45,883 bases of DNA from Acidiphilium rubrum (lineage in GTDB: Bacteria > Pseudomonadota > Alphaproteobacteria > Acetobacterales > Acetobacteraceae): the NCBI RefSeq assembly GCF_900156265.1, contig NZ_FTNE01000003.1:189553-235435 (forward strand), given 5' to 3'. This document shows positions 35,561-45,230 of this stretch, piece after piece (position 1 is the stretch's first letter; every line of letters starts with the position of its first letter). Under the pieces are notes generated by a model. That model was not told the DNA's origin, did not search any database, and saw only the letters and a program-made list of their open reading frames with translations. The position numbers and the translations under genes were made by a program.

Positions 35561-36253
35561 CTACTCCCGCGCCAGGATCCGGTCGTTGACGAAGCGGGCG
35601 ATCCGGCGTGGCAGGGATTTGGCGCTGCGCGCATCGAACGCGCGCCGCAGGGCGATCTCGTCGTAATCCTCGGCCACCCAGTTCAGAAACGGTTTGCGCT
35701 CCTCGCCCGCGCGCTCGTATTCATCGAGAAACGCATCGAGGATGCCGGTGTTTGATTGGCGGATATGGCCGAACCGCCAGCTCAACTGCGCGCGCGCCGC
35801 CGCCACCGTGCCGCCTTCGATCAGGACGAACAGCGCTGAGCCGATCCCGGCACGATCGGCGCCGGATTTGCAATGGACCAGTGCCGGGCGCTGCATCGTG
35901 CGGAAAATATCGGCGATCCGTAAAATCCGGTCCCGCTGCGGCGCACCGCGCGATTCCAGCGCCATGTCGTAGAAATCGAGCCCGAGCCGGCGGGCCGCGT
36001 CGCGCGACAACGCATCCGAACCGTTGCGGCATTCGCCCCGCAAATTGACGAGTGTGCGCAGCCCGACGGTGCGGGTGAATTTTTCCAGCTGAAACGGCAC
36101 CGGGTGGTTCGAGCGGTACAATGCCCCTGCCTTCACCGCGGCGAAATTGGTCCAGCCGAGGCGGAGCACGGCGTGATCGACGAACAGCGCATCAAGCCAT
36201 GCGTTGCGCCGTCCGGCCCTGGTTGCGATGTCACCGCGATAGATCGTGTCCAT
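35561..36253 (-). CDS. dual-specificity/tyrosine phosphatase-like protein
   Basis: 230 residues. The signature VHCKSGADRAG gives C128-x5-R134, the P-loop of cysteine-based phosphatases. An aspartate in YDMALESRG (D96 region) could be the general acid. The ATG at 36253 is chosen: AGGA sits five bases upstream, and longer in-frame starts would run into the divergent CHAP gene. Similar short phosphatases are seen in Rhodospirillales without defined substrates. It ends 3 bp from the DUF4167 gene and starts 43 bp from the CHAP gene, so the three share very compact borders. Confidence 0.8.
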   Translation of the reverse strand: MDTIYRGDIATRAGRRNAWLDALFVDHAVLRLGWTNFAAVKAGALYRSNHPVPFQLEKFTRTVGLRTLVNLRGECRNGSDALSRDAARRLGLDFYDMALESRGAPQRDRILRIADIFRTMQRPALVHCKSGADRAGIGSALFVLIEGGTVAAARAQLSWRFGHIRQSNTGILDAFLDEYERAGEERKPFLNWVAEDYDEIALRRAFDARSAKSLPRRIARFVNDRILARE

Positions 36254-36296
36254 AAAATCCTGTTTAGCAGGACTGCGGCTCTGATAATATCCAGCC

Positions 36297-36809
36297 ATGC
36301 GAATCGGCTGGCCGATGGTTATCGTGGTGCTCGGTCTCAGTGGCTGCGGCACATCGCCGCCGCGCACCGGCATTAACGCGTACGGGCAGCGCACCAACCT
36401 TTCCTGCGTGCCCTATGCCCGCGCGGTTTCCGGTATTGCGCTGACCGGCAATGCCTGGACCTGGTGGCACGAGGCCGCCGGCCGCTATACGCGCAGCCAC
36501 GCACCGGCGGTGGGTGCCGTGCTGGTGCTGCGCCGGCATGGCTCGATGGATGAAGGGCATTTGGCCGTGGTGACGCATATTGTGGCATCCCGCGAAATCA
36601 CCGTGACCCAGGCGAACTGGCTGCCGGGGCGGATCGAGCATGGGCAACCGGTGTTCGATGTCTCGCCGCGCAACGACTGGACGCTGGTGAGGGTGTGGTA
36701 TCCGCCGACGCGGGCGCTGGGCATCACCGAGTATCCGGCGGATGGGTTTATCCTGCCCACCGCGCCGCAGAACGTCGCCCGGCTGGAACCCACGCTTGCC
36801 GCACGCTAA
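36297..36809 (+). CDS. CHAP-domain lipoprotein (putative peptidoglycan hydrolase)
   Basis: 170 residues. The N-terminus is a lipoprotein signal with lipobox LSGC (C17). A CHAP domain follows: catalytic cysteine C37 in NLSCVPYARAVSG, a central WTWW, histidine H88 in DEGHLAVVTHI, and an NW-type motif further on (QANWLPG). CHAP enzymes cleave peptidoglycan peptides or amide bonds. The gene lies 9 bp before murJ on the same strand, so a cell-wall role is consistent with context. A 43-bp divergent space to the phosphatase gene must hold both promoters; TGATAAT near 36282 could be a -10 element. Confidence 0.85.
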   Translation: MRIGWPMVIVVLGLSGCGTSPPRTGINAYGQRTNLSCVPYARAVSGIALTGNAWTWWHEAAGRYTRSHAPAVGAVLVLRRHGSMDEGHLAVVTHIVASREITVTQANWLPGRIEHGQPVFDVSPRNDWTLVRVWYPPTRALGITEYPADGFILPTAPQNVARLEPTLAAR

Positions 36810-36818
36810 GACCCTGCA

Positions 36819-38378
36819 ATGATCAGAAACGCCCTTACGGTCGGCGCCTGGACGCTGGGCAGCCGCGTGCTCGGCTTCGCGCGCGATATCCTGATCGCGG
36901 CGCTGCTCGGCGCGGGGCCGGCGGCCGACGCGTTTTTCGTGGCCCTGCGGCTGCCCAATCTGTTCCGGCGGCTGTTCGGTGAAGGTGCGTTCAGCGCTGC
37001 CTTCATCCCCGCCTATACCGCGACACTGAGCCATGAAGGCGAAGCGCCGGCGCGGCGACTGGCCGAGGATATCACGGCAATCATGGTGGTGTTTCTGTTC
37101 GTGCTGATGGCGCTGGGCATGATCTTCATGCCAGCGGTGCTCGATGCGCTGGCACCGGGATTTCGTGCGGAGCCTGCGAAATTCGCGCTGGCGGTGCATT
37201 TGTCGCGGATCACCTTTCCCTATCTGTGGCTGATCTGCCTGTGTGCGCTGTTCGCCGGCGTGCTGAACGCGCGGGGCCATTTCGCCGCCGCTTCCGCCGC
37301 ACCGATCCTGTTCAATGTGTCGATCATCGGAGCCTTGTTCATTCTACACGGCAATGGCGAGCGCGTGCCCGAAGCCCTGGCCTATGGCGTGGTGATTTCG
37401 GGCATCGTGCAATTCGCGATGCTCGGGCGCGCCCTGGTGAAGGCCGGCACGCCGCTGCGCCTGCGCATGCCGCGCCTGACGCCGGGTGCGGTCACCGTGC
37501 TGCGCCGCCTCGGGCCGGGGTTGATCGGTGCGGGTGTCACGCAGCTTAATCTGACGGTCGATACCATCATCGCTTCGCTGCTGCCGAACGGTACCGTCTC
37601 GGTGCTGTACTACGCCGACCGGGTCAATCAACTGCCGCTCGGCGTGATCGGTGCGGCGCTCGGCACCGTGTTGCTGCCTAGCCTGTCGCGGCATTTTCGG
37701 CGCAACGAGACGCTGCAAGCCCAGGGGGCGCTCAATCGGGCGCTCGAATTCGCCCTGCTGCTGACCCTGCCGGGTGCTGCCGCACTCGGGGCGATCGGCC
37801 TGCCGATCATGCGCACCTTGTTCGCGCATGGTGCGTTTTCCGATGCCGATGCCGCCCGCAGCGCGGCAGCCCTGGCGGCCTATGCGTTCGGCCTGCCCGC
37901 CTTCGTGTTGGTCAAGCTGTTCGCACCCGGCTTTTTCGCGCGCGGTGATACGAGAACGCCGGTGAAAATTGGCCTCGCCGCCGTCGCGCTCAATCTGGCG
38001 CTCAACCTGATGCTGATGCACCCGTTGCAGCAGGTGGGAATCGCGCTGTCGACCAGCATTGCGGCCTGGTTCAATGTCGCGATGCTCGCCCTGCTGCTGC
38101 GCCGGCACGGCGGCTTCGCGCCGGATCGGCGACTGGTCGGGCGCGTCATCCGCATTGTGATCGCCAGCGCGGCGATGGCGATCATGCTGGTCACACTGCG
38201 CGCCACACCGCTGATGCACCTGCCGGGCAGCCTCGCGCTGATCGGTCTGATCGGCCTGGGCATCGGCGGATTCGGCGTGATCGGGCTGGGGATCGGGGCG
38301 TTTCGCGTGGCCGAAGTGCGGGGCTTGTTGCGGCGGCCGGCGAAGGGGGCTGCGGCGCTGGATGGTGTTAAAGGTTGA
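36819..38378 (+). CDS. murJ: lipid II flippase MurJ
   Basis: 519 residues with about fourteen membrane helices. It flips the peptidoglycan precursor lipid II across the inner membrane. Family marks: TVGAWTLGSRVLGFARDIL at the start, GAGPAADAFFVALRLPNLFRRLFGEGAFSAAF, and the central loop LNLTVDTIIASLLPNG. The polar inner residues that bind the diphosphate (arginines in the FRRLFGEG segment) are present. Length is normal. It probably shares a transcript with the CHAP lipoprotein gene. A palindromic repeat 22 bp after the stop may end the transcript. Confidence 0.96.
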   Translation: MIRNALTVGAWTLGSRVLGFARDILIAALLGAGPAADAFFVALRLPNLFRRLFGEGAFSAAFIPAYTATLSHEGEAPARRLAEDITAIMVVFLFVLMALGMIFMPAVLDALAPGFRAEPAKFALAVHLSRITFPYLWLICLCALFAGVLNARGHFAAASAAPILFNVSIIGALFILHGNGERVPEALAYGVVISGIVQFAMLGRALVKAGTPLRLRMPRLTPGAVTVLRRLGPGLIGAGVTQLNLTVDTIIASLLPNGTVSVLYYADRVNQLPLGVIGAALGTVLLPSLSRHFRRNETLQAQGALNRALEFALLLTLPGAAALGAIGLPIMRTLFAHGAFSDADAARSAAALAAYAFGLPAFVLVKLFAPGFFARGDTRTPVKIGLAAVALNLALNLMLMHPLQQVGIALSTSIAAWFNVAMLALLLRRHGGFAPDRRLVGRVIRIVIASAAMAIMLVTLRATPLMHLPGSLALIGLIGLGIGGFGVIGLGIGAFRVAEVRGLLRRPAKGAAALDGVKG

Positions 38379-38400
38379 AAGGGCGAGTCAGTTAAGGACG

Positions 38401-38438
38401 GGCTTCTTTTTTGTAAAAAAGAAGCAAAAAACTTTTTG
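38401..38438. repeat. AT-rich double palindrome, copy 2
   Basis: Same 38-bp unit as at 10013-10050, differing only in the two loop bases (gt instead of aa). Arms gcttctttttt (38402-38412) and aaaaaagaagc (38415-38425) are followed by aaaaaactttttg. It lies 22 bp after murJ and could double as a terminator for it. Confidence 0.85.
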
Positions 38439-38481
38439 ACTCTGGGGCATGGGCGGTTGAAGCGGCACGGGCTCAAATTAA

Positions 38482-38521
38482 CAAAGTTTTGTTTGCTTCT
38501 TTTTTGTTCACAAATAAGAAG
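38482..38521. repeat. AT-rich palindrome, inverted degenerate copy 3
   Basis: In reverse orientation this 40-bp stretch resembles the unit at 38401: tttgcttctttttt at 38492-38505 matches the inverted core, followed by gttcacaaataagaag instead of a perfect arm. Together with copy 2 it makes a head-to-head pair about 43 bp apart, upstream of trpS. Confidence 0.6.
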
Positions 38522-38601
38522 AACCTTTACCCCAGCAACCTCGCTTTCCTTCGGCCGATCCCCTGCTTGACCCCGCCGCACAACACAGCCGATACAGGCG
38601 C

Positions 38602-39603
38602 ATGGCACGCATTTTCTCGGGCATTCAGCCCACCGGCATCGCGCATTTGGGCAATTATCTCGGCGCCATCCAGAACTGGGTGGCGCTGCAGGAGGGCAAT
38701 GAGGGCATTTATTGCCTGGTCGATCTGCACGCGATCACGGTGTGGCAGGACCCGCATGCCTTGCGCGCGCAAACCCGCACCAACGCGGCCCTGCTGATGG
38801 CCTGCGGCATTGATCCGTCCCGCAGCATTCTGTTTCATCAATCGGCCGTGCACGCGCACGCGCGATTGGCGTGGATTTTCAACTGCGTCGCACGGTTCGG
38901 CTGGCTCAACCGGATGACCCAGTTCAAGGACAAGGCCGGCAAGGATCGCGAGGCGGTTTCGACCGGCCTGTTTGTCTATCCCAACCTGATGGCGGCCGAT
39001 ATTCTTGCCTATCACGCCACCGAAGTGCCGGTGGGCGACGATCAGAGCCAGCATCTGGAACTGGCCAACGACATCGCGCAGAAATTCAATCACGATTATG
39101 AGACCGAGTTTTTCCCGGTCATCCACCCGCGCATCATCGGCGGCACCGCGCGGATCATGAGCCTGCGCGATGGCGCTAAAAAAATGTCGAAATCCGACAC
39201 GTCGGACCAAAGCCGGATCAACCTGACCGACGACAACGACACGATCGCGCAGAAAATCCGCCGGGCCAAAACCGATCCCGCCGATCTGCCGGATCATCCC
39301 GAAAAGCTCGAAGGCCGGCCGGAAGCGCGCAATCTGGTTGGTATTTTCGCGGCCCTTGCCGATATCACCCAAGCCGAGGTGCTGCGCCTGCATGGCAATC
39401 AGGGGTTCGGGCATTTGAAGGAACAACTGACCGCACTCGTGGTTGAAAAACTAACCCCGATTCGCGAGGAAACCAACCGGCTGGCGGCCGACCCCACGCA
39501 TATCGATACGATTTTGCAACAGGGCGCGGCCCGTGCCGCCGCAATCGCCAACCCGATCGTCGCGGAGGCTGAACGCCTGGTCGGCATGTTGCCGGCCGCA
39601 TGA
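38602..39603 (+). CDS. trpS: tryptophanyl-tRNA synthetase
   Basis: 333 residues. It charges tRNA-Trp. Class I motifs: [13 protein letters not shown] (HIGH-like HLGN at 15-18) and KMSKS at 194-198. The start [12 protein letters not shown] is standard; its ribosome-binding site is weak (AGG close to the ATG). The stop overlaps the start of the solute-binding protein gene by 4 bp, so the ABC importer is probably read from the trpS transcript, an uncommon arrangement. The repeats at 38401-38521 form its upstream region. Confidence 0.97.
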   Translation: MARIFSGIQPTGIAHLGNYLGAIQNWVALQEGNEGIYCLVDLHAITVWQDPHALRAQTRTNAALLMACGIDPSRSILFHQSAVHAHARLAWIFNCVARFGWLNRMTQFKDKAGKDREAVSTGLFVYPNLMAADILAYHATEVPVGDDQSQHLELANDIAQKFNHDYETEFFPVIHPRIIGGTARIMSLRDGAKKMSKSDTSDQSRINLTDDNDTIAQKIRRAKTDPADLPDHPEKLEGRPEARNLVGIFAALADITQAEVLRLHGNQGFGHLKEQLTALVVEKLTPIREETNRLAADPTHIDTILQQGAARAAAIANPIVAEAERLVGMLPAA

Positions 39604-41243
39604 AGGTCGTTGCAGCGGCGCTGCTGATTGTCGCCTGCCTCATCGCCGGCAAGGCCGAGGCGAAGGCCGCCGACTATGGCGGAACGCTGCGGCTGATTAC
39701 CACCGCCGGATCGGGCTCGTTTGATCCGCAGATCAACTATACCGAGCGCTACTGGGAGATTTTCCAGGCCATGTACGACGGCCTGGTCACTTTCGCGAAG
39801 ACCAGCGGGCCGGGATCGCTGGTGATCGTGCCGGATCTCGCGACCGAGGTGCCGAAACCAACTGACGACGGCAAGACCTACGTGTTTCATCTGCGCCGCG
39901 GGATAAAATTCTCGAACGGCGAACCCGTTACGGTCCAGGCGGTGGCTCATAGTATTCGCCGCCTGTTCAAGGTGAACAATCCCAACGCCGGCACCTGGTA
40001 CGACGTGATCGTGGGCGGGCGCACCTGCAACGCCCATCCGCGCCATTGCACCCTGCCGGGCGTGGTGATCGATGCCGCGAGCAACACCGTCACGATTCAT
40101 CTGCGCCATCCGGATTCCGAGTTTCTCGATCAGTTGGCCGTGCCGTTCGGCGCGATCCTGCCGGCAGACACGCCCGATCACGACATGGGCACGCAGCCGA
40201 TTCCCGGCACCGGCAGCTATATGGTCAAATCCTACGATCCGTCCGGCGGCATCGTGATGGTGCGCAATCCGCATTTTCATCAATGGAGCGCGCAGGCGCA
40301 GCCAAAAGGCTACCCGAACGAGATTGACTACAAATTCGGCCTATCGGCGGAATCGCAGGTCACCGCGGTTGAAAACAATCAGTACGATTGGATGTTCGAA
40401 GACGTGCCGGCCGACCGGCTGAACGAGATTGCGACCAAATACACCACACAGGTCCATATCAATCCGCTCAACTGGTTCTATTACGCGCCGATGAACGTGA
40501 ATATTGCGCCGTTCAACAACAAGGATGCACGTCTGGCCGTGGAATATGCGGTGAACCGGGAATCGATGGTCAAATTGTTCGGCGGCAATGCCCTGGCCAA
40601 GCCCGATTGCCAGATTCTGCCGCCTGAAATGCCGGGTTATCAGCCCTATTGCCCGTATACCGAACATCCCGGCCCCACATGGTCGGCCCCGAACTGGACC
40701 CTGGCCCGTGCCTACATGAAGAAATCCGGTATGATCGGCCAGCACGTGACCGTGATCACCGAAGTGCAATCGCCGTTTCGCCAGATCGGGATTTATTTGC
40801 AGGATGTGCTGAACCGGCTTGGGTTCGTCGCCGATGTCAAACCGCTCTCGTCGAATATCGAATTCAATTACATCCAGAACACCAACAACAAGGTGCAGAT
40901 TTCTGTGACCGACTGGGCCCAGGATTATCCGGCCGCATCGGATTTTCTGAATGTGCTGTTCTCCTGTAATTCGTTTCGGAAAGGCTCGGATAATTCGATC
41001 AATATTTCGGGATTCTGTGAACCCGCGATCGATGCGGAGATGGCGCATGCCGAAACTTTGTCGCTGCTGCACCCGAATCAGGCCAACGCCATCTGGTCGC
41101 ATGTCGATCATCAGATCACACGGCGGGCTTTGGTGGTCAGCCTGTTTTCGGTCGCGAAACTCGATTTCACGGCGGCCACGCTGAAGAATTTCATGTTCAG
41201 CGGCGAATACATGTTTCTGCCCCAGCTTGCGGTGGTCAAATGA
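39600..41243 (+). CDS. ABC transporter solute-binding protein, family 5
   Basis: 547 residues. An N-terminal signal peptide (about 1-24, ending AEAKAAD) directs it to the periplasm. It has the family 5 layout of peptide/nickel-binding proteins: [19 protein letters not shown], the [18 protein letters not shown] signature, and [18 protein letters not shown]. These proteins deliver oligopeptides, nickel or other solutes to the permease; the ligand cannot be read here. The ATG overlaps the trpS stop by 4 bp and its stop overlaps the first permease gene by 4 bp. Four transport genes follow. Confidence 0.93.
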   Translation: MKVVAAALLIVACLIAGKAEAKAADYGGTLRLITTAGSGSFDPQINYTERYWEIFQAMYDGLVTFAKTSGPGSLVIVPDLATEVPKPTDDGKTYVFHLRRGIKFSNGEPVTVQAVAHSIRRLFKVNNPNAGTWYDVIVGGRTCNAHPRHCTLPGVVIDAASNTVTIHLRHPDSEFLDQLAVPFGAILPADTPDHDMGTQPIPGTGSYMVKSYDPSGGIVMVRNPHFHQWSAQAQPKGYPNEIDYKFGLSAESQVTAVENNQYDWMFEDVPADRLNEIATKYTTQVHINPLNWFYYAPMNVNIAPFNNKDARLAVEYAVNRESMVKLFGGNALAKPDCQILPPEMPGYQPYCPYTEHPGPTWSAPNWTLARAYMKKSGMIGQHVTVITEVQSPFRQIGIYLQDVLNRLGFVADVKPLSSNIEFNYIQNTNNKVQISVTDWAQDYPAASDFLNVLFSCNSFRKGSDNSINISGFCEPAIDAEMAHAETLSLLHPNQANAIWSHVDHQITRRALVVSLFSVAKLDFTAATLKNFMFSGEYMFLPQLAVVK

Positions 41244-42259
41244 GCGAGGTGAGCGCAACGGAACGCGATATCGCACCGCCGGCGCCGGGGTATTGGGCAA
41301 TGGCCGGCCGCAAGCTGCTGCGCGACCGGGCGGCGATGATTTCACTGGCCGTGCTTGTTATCATCGCGCTGCTGTGCGCGGCCGCTCCCTGGTATGCCGC
41401 GCATATTGCGCACACCAATCCGTTCCGCTCGAATTTGTCCGGCACGGTGATGCGCCATGGCAAACCGGTCGAGGTGCTGGGTGCGGCGAACAACCCGCTG
41501 CATCTCGGCATCGAGCCGATCGGGCCGTCGTGGCGGCTCGGTCCCTATATGCTGGGTGCTGATCAACAGGGGCGCGATGTCGCGGCCCGGCTGCTCTATG
41601 GCGGTGGCAATTCTCTGATCATTTCCTTCGCCGCCGCCGCCGTCTGCCTGGTTCTGGCGGCGATTACCGGGATTCTGGCAGGGTTTTTCGGCGGCTGGGT
41701 GGATCGCGTCATTTCCTGGCTGCTCGATGCGCTCTGGGCGTTTCCGGTATTCCTGTTGGCCATTTCGCTCTCGGTGGTGCTGATCGCGCATGGGATCGAT
41801 CTTGGCCTGTTCAGGCTCGATGCGTCGAGCCTTGCGCTGCCGATCACGATCATTGGCGTCATCTACGTGCCCTATGTGGCGCGGCCGGTGCGTGGCCTGG
41901 TGATGGGTTTGCGCCAGAGCGACTATGTGCTCGCCGCCATCGGCATCGGCGCGCCGGCTTGGCGGATCTTGTGGTTCGATATTCTGCCGAACGTGATTTC
42001 AGCACTGGTGGTGTTCGCGCCGCTGATCATCGCCCTCGATCTGCTAACCGAAGCGGCGCTGTCGTTCCTGTCGATCGGGGTGCAACCGCCGGCGGCAAGC
42101 TGGGGCACGATTATTCATGACGGCGAGAGCCTGATCTATACCCGCCCGATGGTCGCGATCGCGCCGGGGCTTGCCATTGTCATCACGGTCCTGGCGCTGA
42201 ACATTCTGGGCGATGGCCTGCGCGATGCGTTGGACCCGCGCGCGAAACTGCGGAACTAG
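41240..42259 (+). CDS. ABC peptide/nickel transporter permease (DppC-like)
   Basis: 339 residues with six membrane helices. The C-terminal half carries the permease EAA-type loop (DYVLAAIGIGAPAWRILWFD, ILPNVISALVVFAPL). The large periplasmic loop after the first helix includes YMLGADQQGRDVAARLLYGG, as in DppC/OppC. The family ending is DALDPRAKLRN. It follows the binding protein with a 4-bp overlap and precedes the DppB-like permease. In most dpp/opp operons the B permease comes first; here the C-type comes first. Confidence 0.93.
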   Translation: MSEVSATERDIAPPAPGYWAMAGRKLLRDRAAMISLAVLVIIALLCAAAPWYAAHIAHTNPFRSNLSGTVMRHGKPVEVLGAANNPLHLGIEPIGPSWRLGPYMLGADQQGRDVAARLLYGGGNSLIISFAAAAVCLVLAAITGILAGFFGGWVDRVISWLLDALWAFPVFLLAISLSVVLIAHGIDLGLFRLDASSLALPITIIGVIYVPYVARPVRGLVMGLRQSDYVLAAIGIGAPAWRILWFDILPNVISALVVFAPLIIALDLLTEAALSFLSIGVQPPAASWGTIIHDGESLIYTRPMVAIAPGLAIVITVLALNILGDGLRDALDPRAKLRN

Positions 42260-42263
42260 AGGC

Positions 42264-43238
42264 ATGGCAAGCACCATCATTCGCCGGCTGGTTCATATGG
42301 TTGCCGTGCTGTTCGGCATTTCCGTCCTGGTGTTCCTGATTTTTTTCGCAACCCCCGGCGCCAATCCGGCCGAGCGCATCGCCGGCAAGAACGCCTCGCC
42401 GCAGACCGTCGCACGGGTGGAGCGGCAATTCGGCCTCAACCGGCCGCTGCCAATTCAATACGCTCTCATGATGAAAAAAATTTTTATCACCCGCAATCTT
42501 ACCTCCTACGTGAACCTTGGTGAAAAAGTCGTGCCGCAGGTGTTCAAGGCGGCACCGATCACTTTATCGTTGGTGGCGGGCGCGGCAATCATTTGGATTG
42601 TCGTGGCCATCGCGATCGGGGCCGTGGCGGCGGCGTTTCGCAATAGCTGGATCGACCGGTTATTGATGGTGCTTTCGTTGATCGGCATTTCCATGCCGGT
42701 GTTCTGGGTCGGCACAATGGCCAATCTGTTCACCCAGGGCATCTGGCATCATACGTGGCTATTTTCCTGGGTGCCACCGCTCGGCTATGTCGATTTTTCG
42801 AAATCGCCCGTGCTGTGGTTCAAATCACTGCTGATCCCGTGGATCACGCTCGCTATACTCTACATCGGCCTTTATGCCCGCGTGCTGCGCGCCGCCCTGA
42901 TCGAAACCATGCAGGAAGATTTCATCCGCACTGCCCGCGCCAAGGGATTATCCGAACGCCAGGTGCTGCTGCGCCACGCGCTGCGCTGCTCGCTGGTGAG
43001 CGTAGTGACGCTGTTCGGCCTCGATTTCGGCGTGCTGGTCGGCGGCGGCGCGCTGTTGACCGAGGTGGTGTTCGGGCTGCAAGGCGTCGGGTATCTGACC
43101 TATCAGGCCCTGGAGACTTTGGATTTGCCGATGATCATGGCGACGGTGATCTATGCCTCCGTGTTCGTCGTCGTCTCGAACGCGGTGGTCGATATTGTTT
43201 ACGCGGCGTTCGACCCGCGCATGCGGTTGCGCCGATGA
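42264..43238 (+). CDS. ABC peptide/nickel transporter permease (DppB-like)
   Basis: 324 residues with six membrane helices. The N-terminal GISVLVFLIFFATPGAN and FGLNRPLPIQYA stretches are typical of DppB/OppB, and the EAA loop EDFIRTARAKGLSERQVLLR is intact. The ATG at 42264 is chosen because AGAGG lies just upstream and the preceding in-frame extension overlaps the earlier permease. It ends in an ATGA overlap with the first ATPase gene. It would dimerise with the DppC-like protein to form the membrane channel. Confidence 0.93.
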   Translation: MASTIIRRLVHMVAVLFGISVLVFLIFFATPGANPAERIAGKNASPQTVARVERQFGLNRPLPIQYALMMKKIFITRNLTSYVNLGEKVVPQVFKAAPITLSLVAGAAIIWIVVAIAIGAVAAAFRNSWIDRLLMVLSLIGISMPVFWVGTMANLFTQGIWHHTWLFSWVPPLGYVDFSKSPVLWFKSLLIPWITLAILYIGLYARVLRAALIETMQEDFIRTARAKGLSERQVLLRHALRCSLVSVVTLFGLDFGVLVGGGALLTEVVFGLQGVGYLTYQALETLDLPMIMATVIYASVFVVVSNAVVDIVYAAFDPRMRLRR

Positions 43239-44233
43239 ACCCTTTACTGGAGATTGTGGATCTGGCTGTCAGTTTCCGCACGAGCAATGGTTTGATCCGC
43301 GCGGTCGATGGGGTTTCGTTCAGCATCGCCGAGCGGGAAATTCTCGGCATCGTCGGTGAATCGGGCTCGGGCAAAAGCCTCACCGTGCTTGCCATTCTCG
43401 ACCTGATCGGCGACCCCAACGCCGTTGTTACCGGGTCGATCCGATTTCGCGGCATCGAACTGATCGGGCAGAAGCCCGAAACCCTGCGCCGGTTGCGCGG
43501 CGGCGCCATCGCGATGATTTTCCAGGACCCGATGACAGCGCTGACCCCGGTGTTTACCATCGGCGCGCAGATCAGCGAACAGATCCGCATCCATACCGAT
43601 TTGTCACGCCATGCGGCACAGGCACGCGCGGTGGAGCTGCTCGATGCGGTGGGGCTGCCCGATCCGCACCGCGCCGCCGCGCGCTATCCGCAGGAATTGT
43701 CCGGCGGGCAACGCCAGCGCGCCGTGATCGCCATGGCGCTGTCATGCAACCCCGCCTTGCTGCTGGCCGATGAACCGACCACCGCGCTCGACGTGACGGT
43801 GCAGGCACAGATTCTCGAACTGATCCGCAAATTGCGGGATGATTTCAATTCCGCGGTCATTCTGATCACCCATAATCTGGGCGTCGTCGCCGAAACCGCC
43901 GATCGCGTCGCGGTGATGTATTCAGGGCGCATCGTCGAAACCGCCGACACCGGCGCGCTGTTTGCCGACCCGCACCACCCCTACACCTGGGGCCTGCTGG
44001 GCTCGATGCCGGCGCTCGATGGCATCCGCCGCCCGCGCCTGACCACCATTCCCGGTCTACCGCCGGCGCTCGACCGCCGGCCGCAAGGCTGCGCCTTCTC
44101 GCCGCGCTGCGGCTTCGTGCGGCCGGAATGCCTGCCCGCGCCACCGTGTTTGACTGGCACCATGCACCAGGCCGCCTGCGTGATCGCCGATCATGAACGC
44201 GCCGCCGCGCGCAATCAGGTGTTGGCGGCATGA
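43235..44233 (+). CDS. ABC peptide/nickel transporter ATPase (DppD-like)
   Basis: 332 residues. ATPase motifs: Walker A GESGSGKS, signature LSGGQRQRAVIAMAL, Walker B LLLADEPTTALD, and H-loop LITHNLGV. The C-terminal oligopeptide-transporter extension contains cysteines typical of this subfamily (CAFSPRCGFVRPECLPAPP), which can hold an iron-sulfur cluster in some relatives. The start at 43235 overlaps the permease stop by 4 bp; an upstream in-frame run is not used. It pairs with the next ATPase. Confidence 0.94.
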   Translation: MNPLLEIVDLAVSFRTSNGLIRAVDGVSFSIAEREILGIVGESGSGKSLTVLAILDLIGDPNAVVTGSIRFRGIELIGQKPETLRRLRGGAIAMIFQDPMTALTPVFTIGAQISEQIRIHTDLSRHAAQARAVELLDAVGLPDPHRAAARYPQELSGGQRQRAVIAMALSCNPALLLADEPTTALDVTVQAQILELIRKLRDDFNSAVILITHNLGVVAETADRVAVMYSGRIVETADTGALFADPHHPYTWGLLGSMPALDGIRRPRLTTIPGLPPALDRRPQGCAFSPRCGFVRPECLPAPPCLTGTMHQAACVIADHERAAARNQVLAA

Positions 44234-45222
44234 GCACGCCCTTGCTGACGATCGACCGGCTGAGCAAAACCTACACCACCGGCAGCGGCCTGACGCGGGC
44301 GGGCAAATCGCTGATCCGCGCCGTCGATGACGTGTCTTTCACGATAGCGGATGGCGAGACGCTCGGCCTGGTGGGCGAATCCGGCTGCGGCAAATCCACG
44401 CTCGGGCGTTGCGTCACCCGGTTACTCGATGTTTCGTCCGGGCGGATCACGCTGGCCGGCACCGACATCACCCGGCAACGCGGCGCTGCCCTGCGCGCCA
44501 CCCGCGCCGATCTGCAAATGATCTTCCAGGACCCCTACGCGTCGCTCAACCCGCGCCGGCGGGTGCGCGATATCGTGGCCGAACCGCTGATCGTGCATCG
44601 GCGCGGCAACCGCGCCACCGTCAGCGATTCGGTACGGCGCCTGATCGCCGATGTCGGCCTGCGGCCGGAACATCTCGACCGGTTTCCCCACGAGTTTTCC
44701 GGCGGTCAGCGCCAGCGCGTCGGCATTGCGCGCGCGCTCGCGCTGGCCCCCAGGCTGATCGTCGCCGATGAACCGGTATCAGCGCTCGACGTTTCGGTGC
44801 AGGCGCAGATCATCAACCTGTTGACCGATCTCAAGCGCGATCGCGGCATCGCCATGCTGTTCATCGCGCATGATCTGGGCGTGGTGCGGCAAATCGCGGA
44901 TCGGGTCGCGGTGATGTACCTCGGCCATATCGTGGAGATCGGCGCGACCGAACAAATCCTCGCGGCCGCAGCGCATCCCTACACCGAAGCGCTGATCTCC
45001 GCCGTGCCGGTGGCAGACCCGGCCCGCGCGAAACAACGCCACCGCATCGTCCTCGCCGGCGATCCGCCGAGCCCGGCCAACCCGCCCAGCGGCTGCCCGT
45101 TCCATCCGCGCTGCCGCTATGCCACCGATATTTGCAAAACCGCGATGCCGGCGCTGCGTGAAATGGCCGATGGACGGTCGGTTGCCTGTCACCATCCGGT
45201 GGGGATCGATCAGGCAGCGTAG
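44230..45222 (+). CDS. ABC peptide/nickel transporter ATPase (DppF-like)
   Basis: 330 residues. Walker [14 protein letters not shown], signature [15 protein letters not shown], Walker [14 protein letters not shown]-loop LFIAHDLGV. The C-terminal extension again has the cysteine-bearing segment ([14 protein letters not shown]). Last gene of the five-gene importer, overlapping DppD-like by 4 bp. It stops 8 bp from the convergent hypothetical gene, just before the IS21 end, so the operon is intact. Confidence 0.94.
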   Translation: MSTPLLTIDRLSKTYTTGSGLTRAGKSLIRAVDDVSFTIADGETLGLVGESGCGKSTLGRCVTRLLDVSSGRITLAGTDITRQRGAALRATRADLQMIFQDPYASLNPRRRVRDIVAEPLIVHRRGNRATVSDSVRRLIADVGLRPEHLDRFPHEFSGGQRQRVGIARALALAPRLIVADEPVSALDVSVQAQIINLLTDLKRDRGIAMLFIAHDLGVVRQIADRVAVMYLGHIVEIGATEQILAAAAHPYTEALISAVPVADPARAKQRHRIVLAGDPPSPANPPSGCPFHPRCRYATDICKTAMPALREMADGRSVACHHPVGIDQAA

Positions 45223-45230
45223 CGGCGCGA

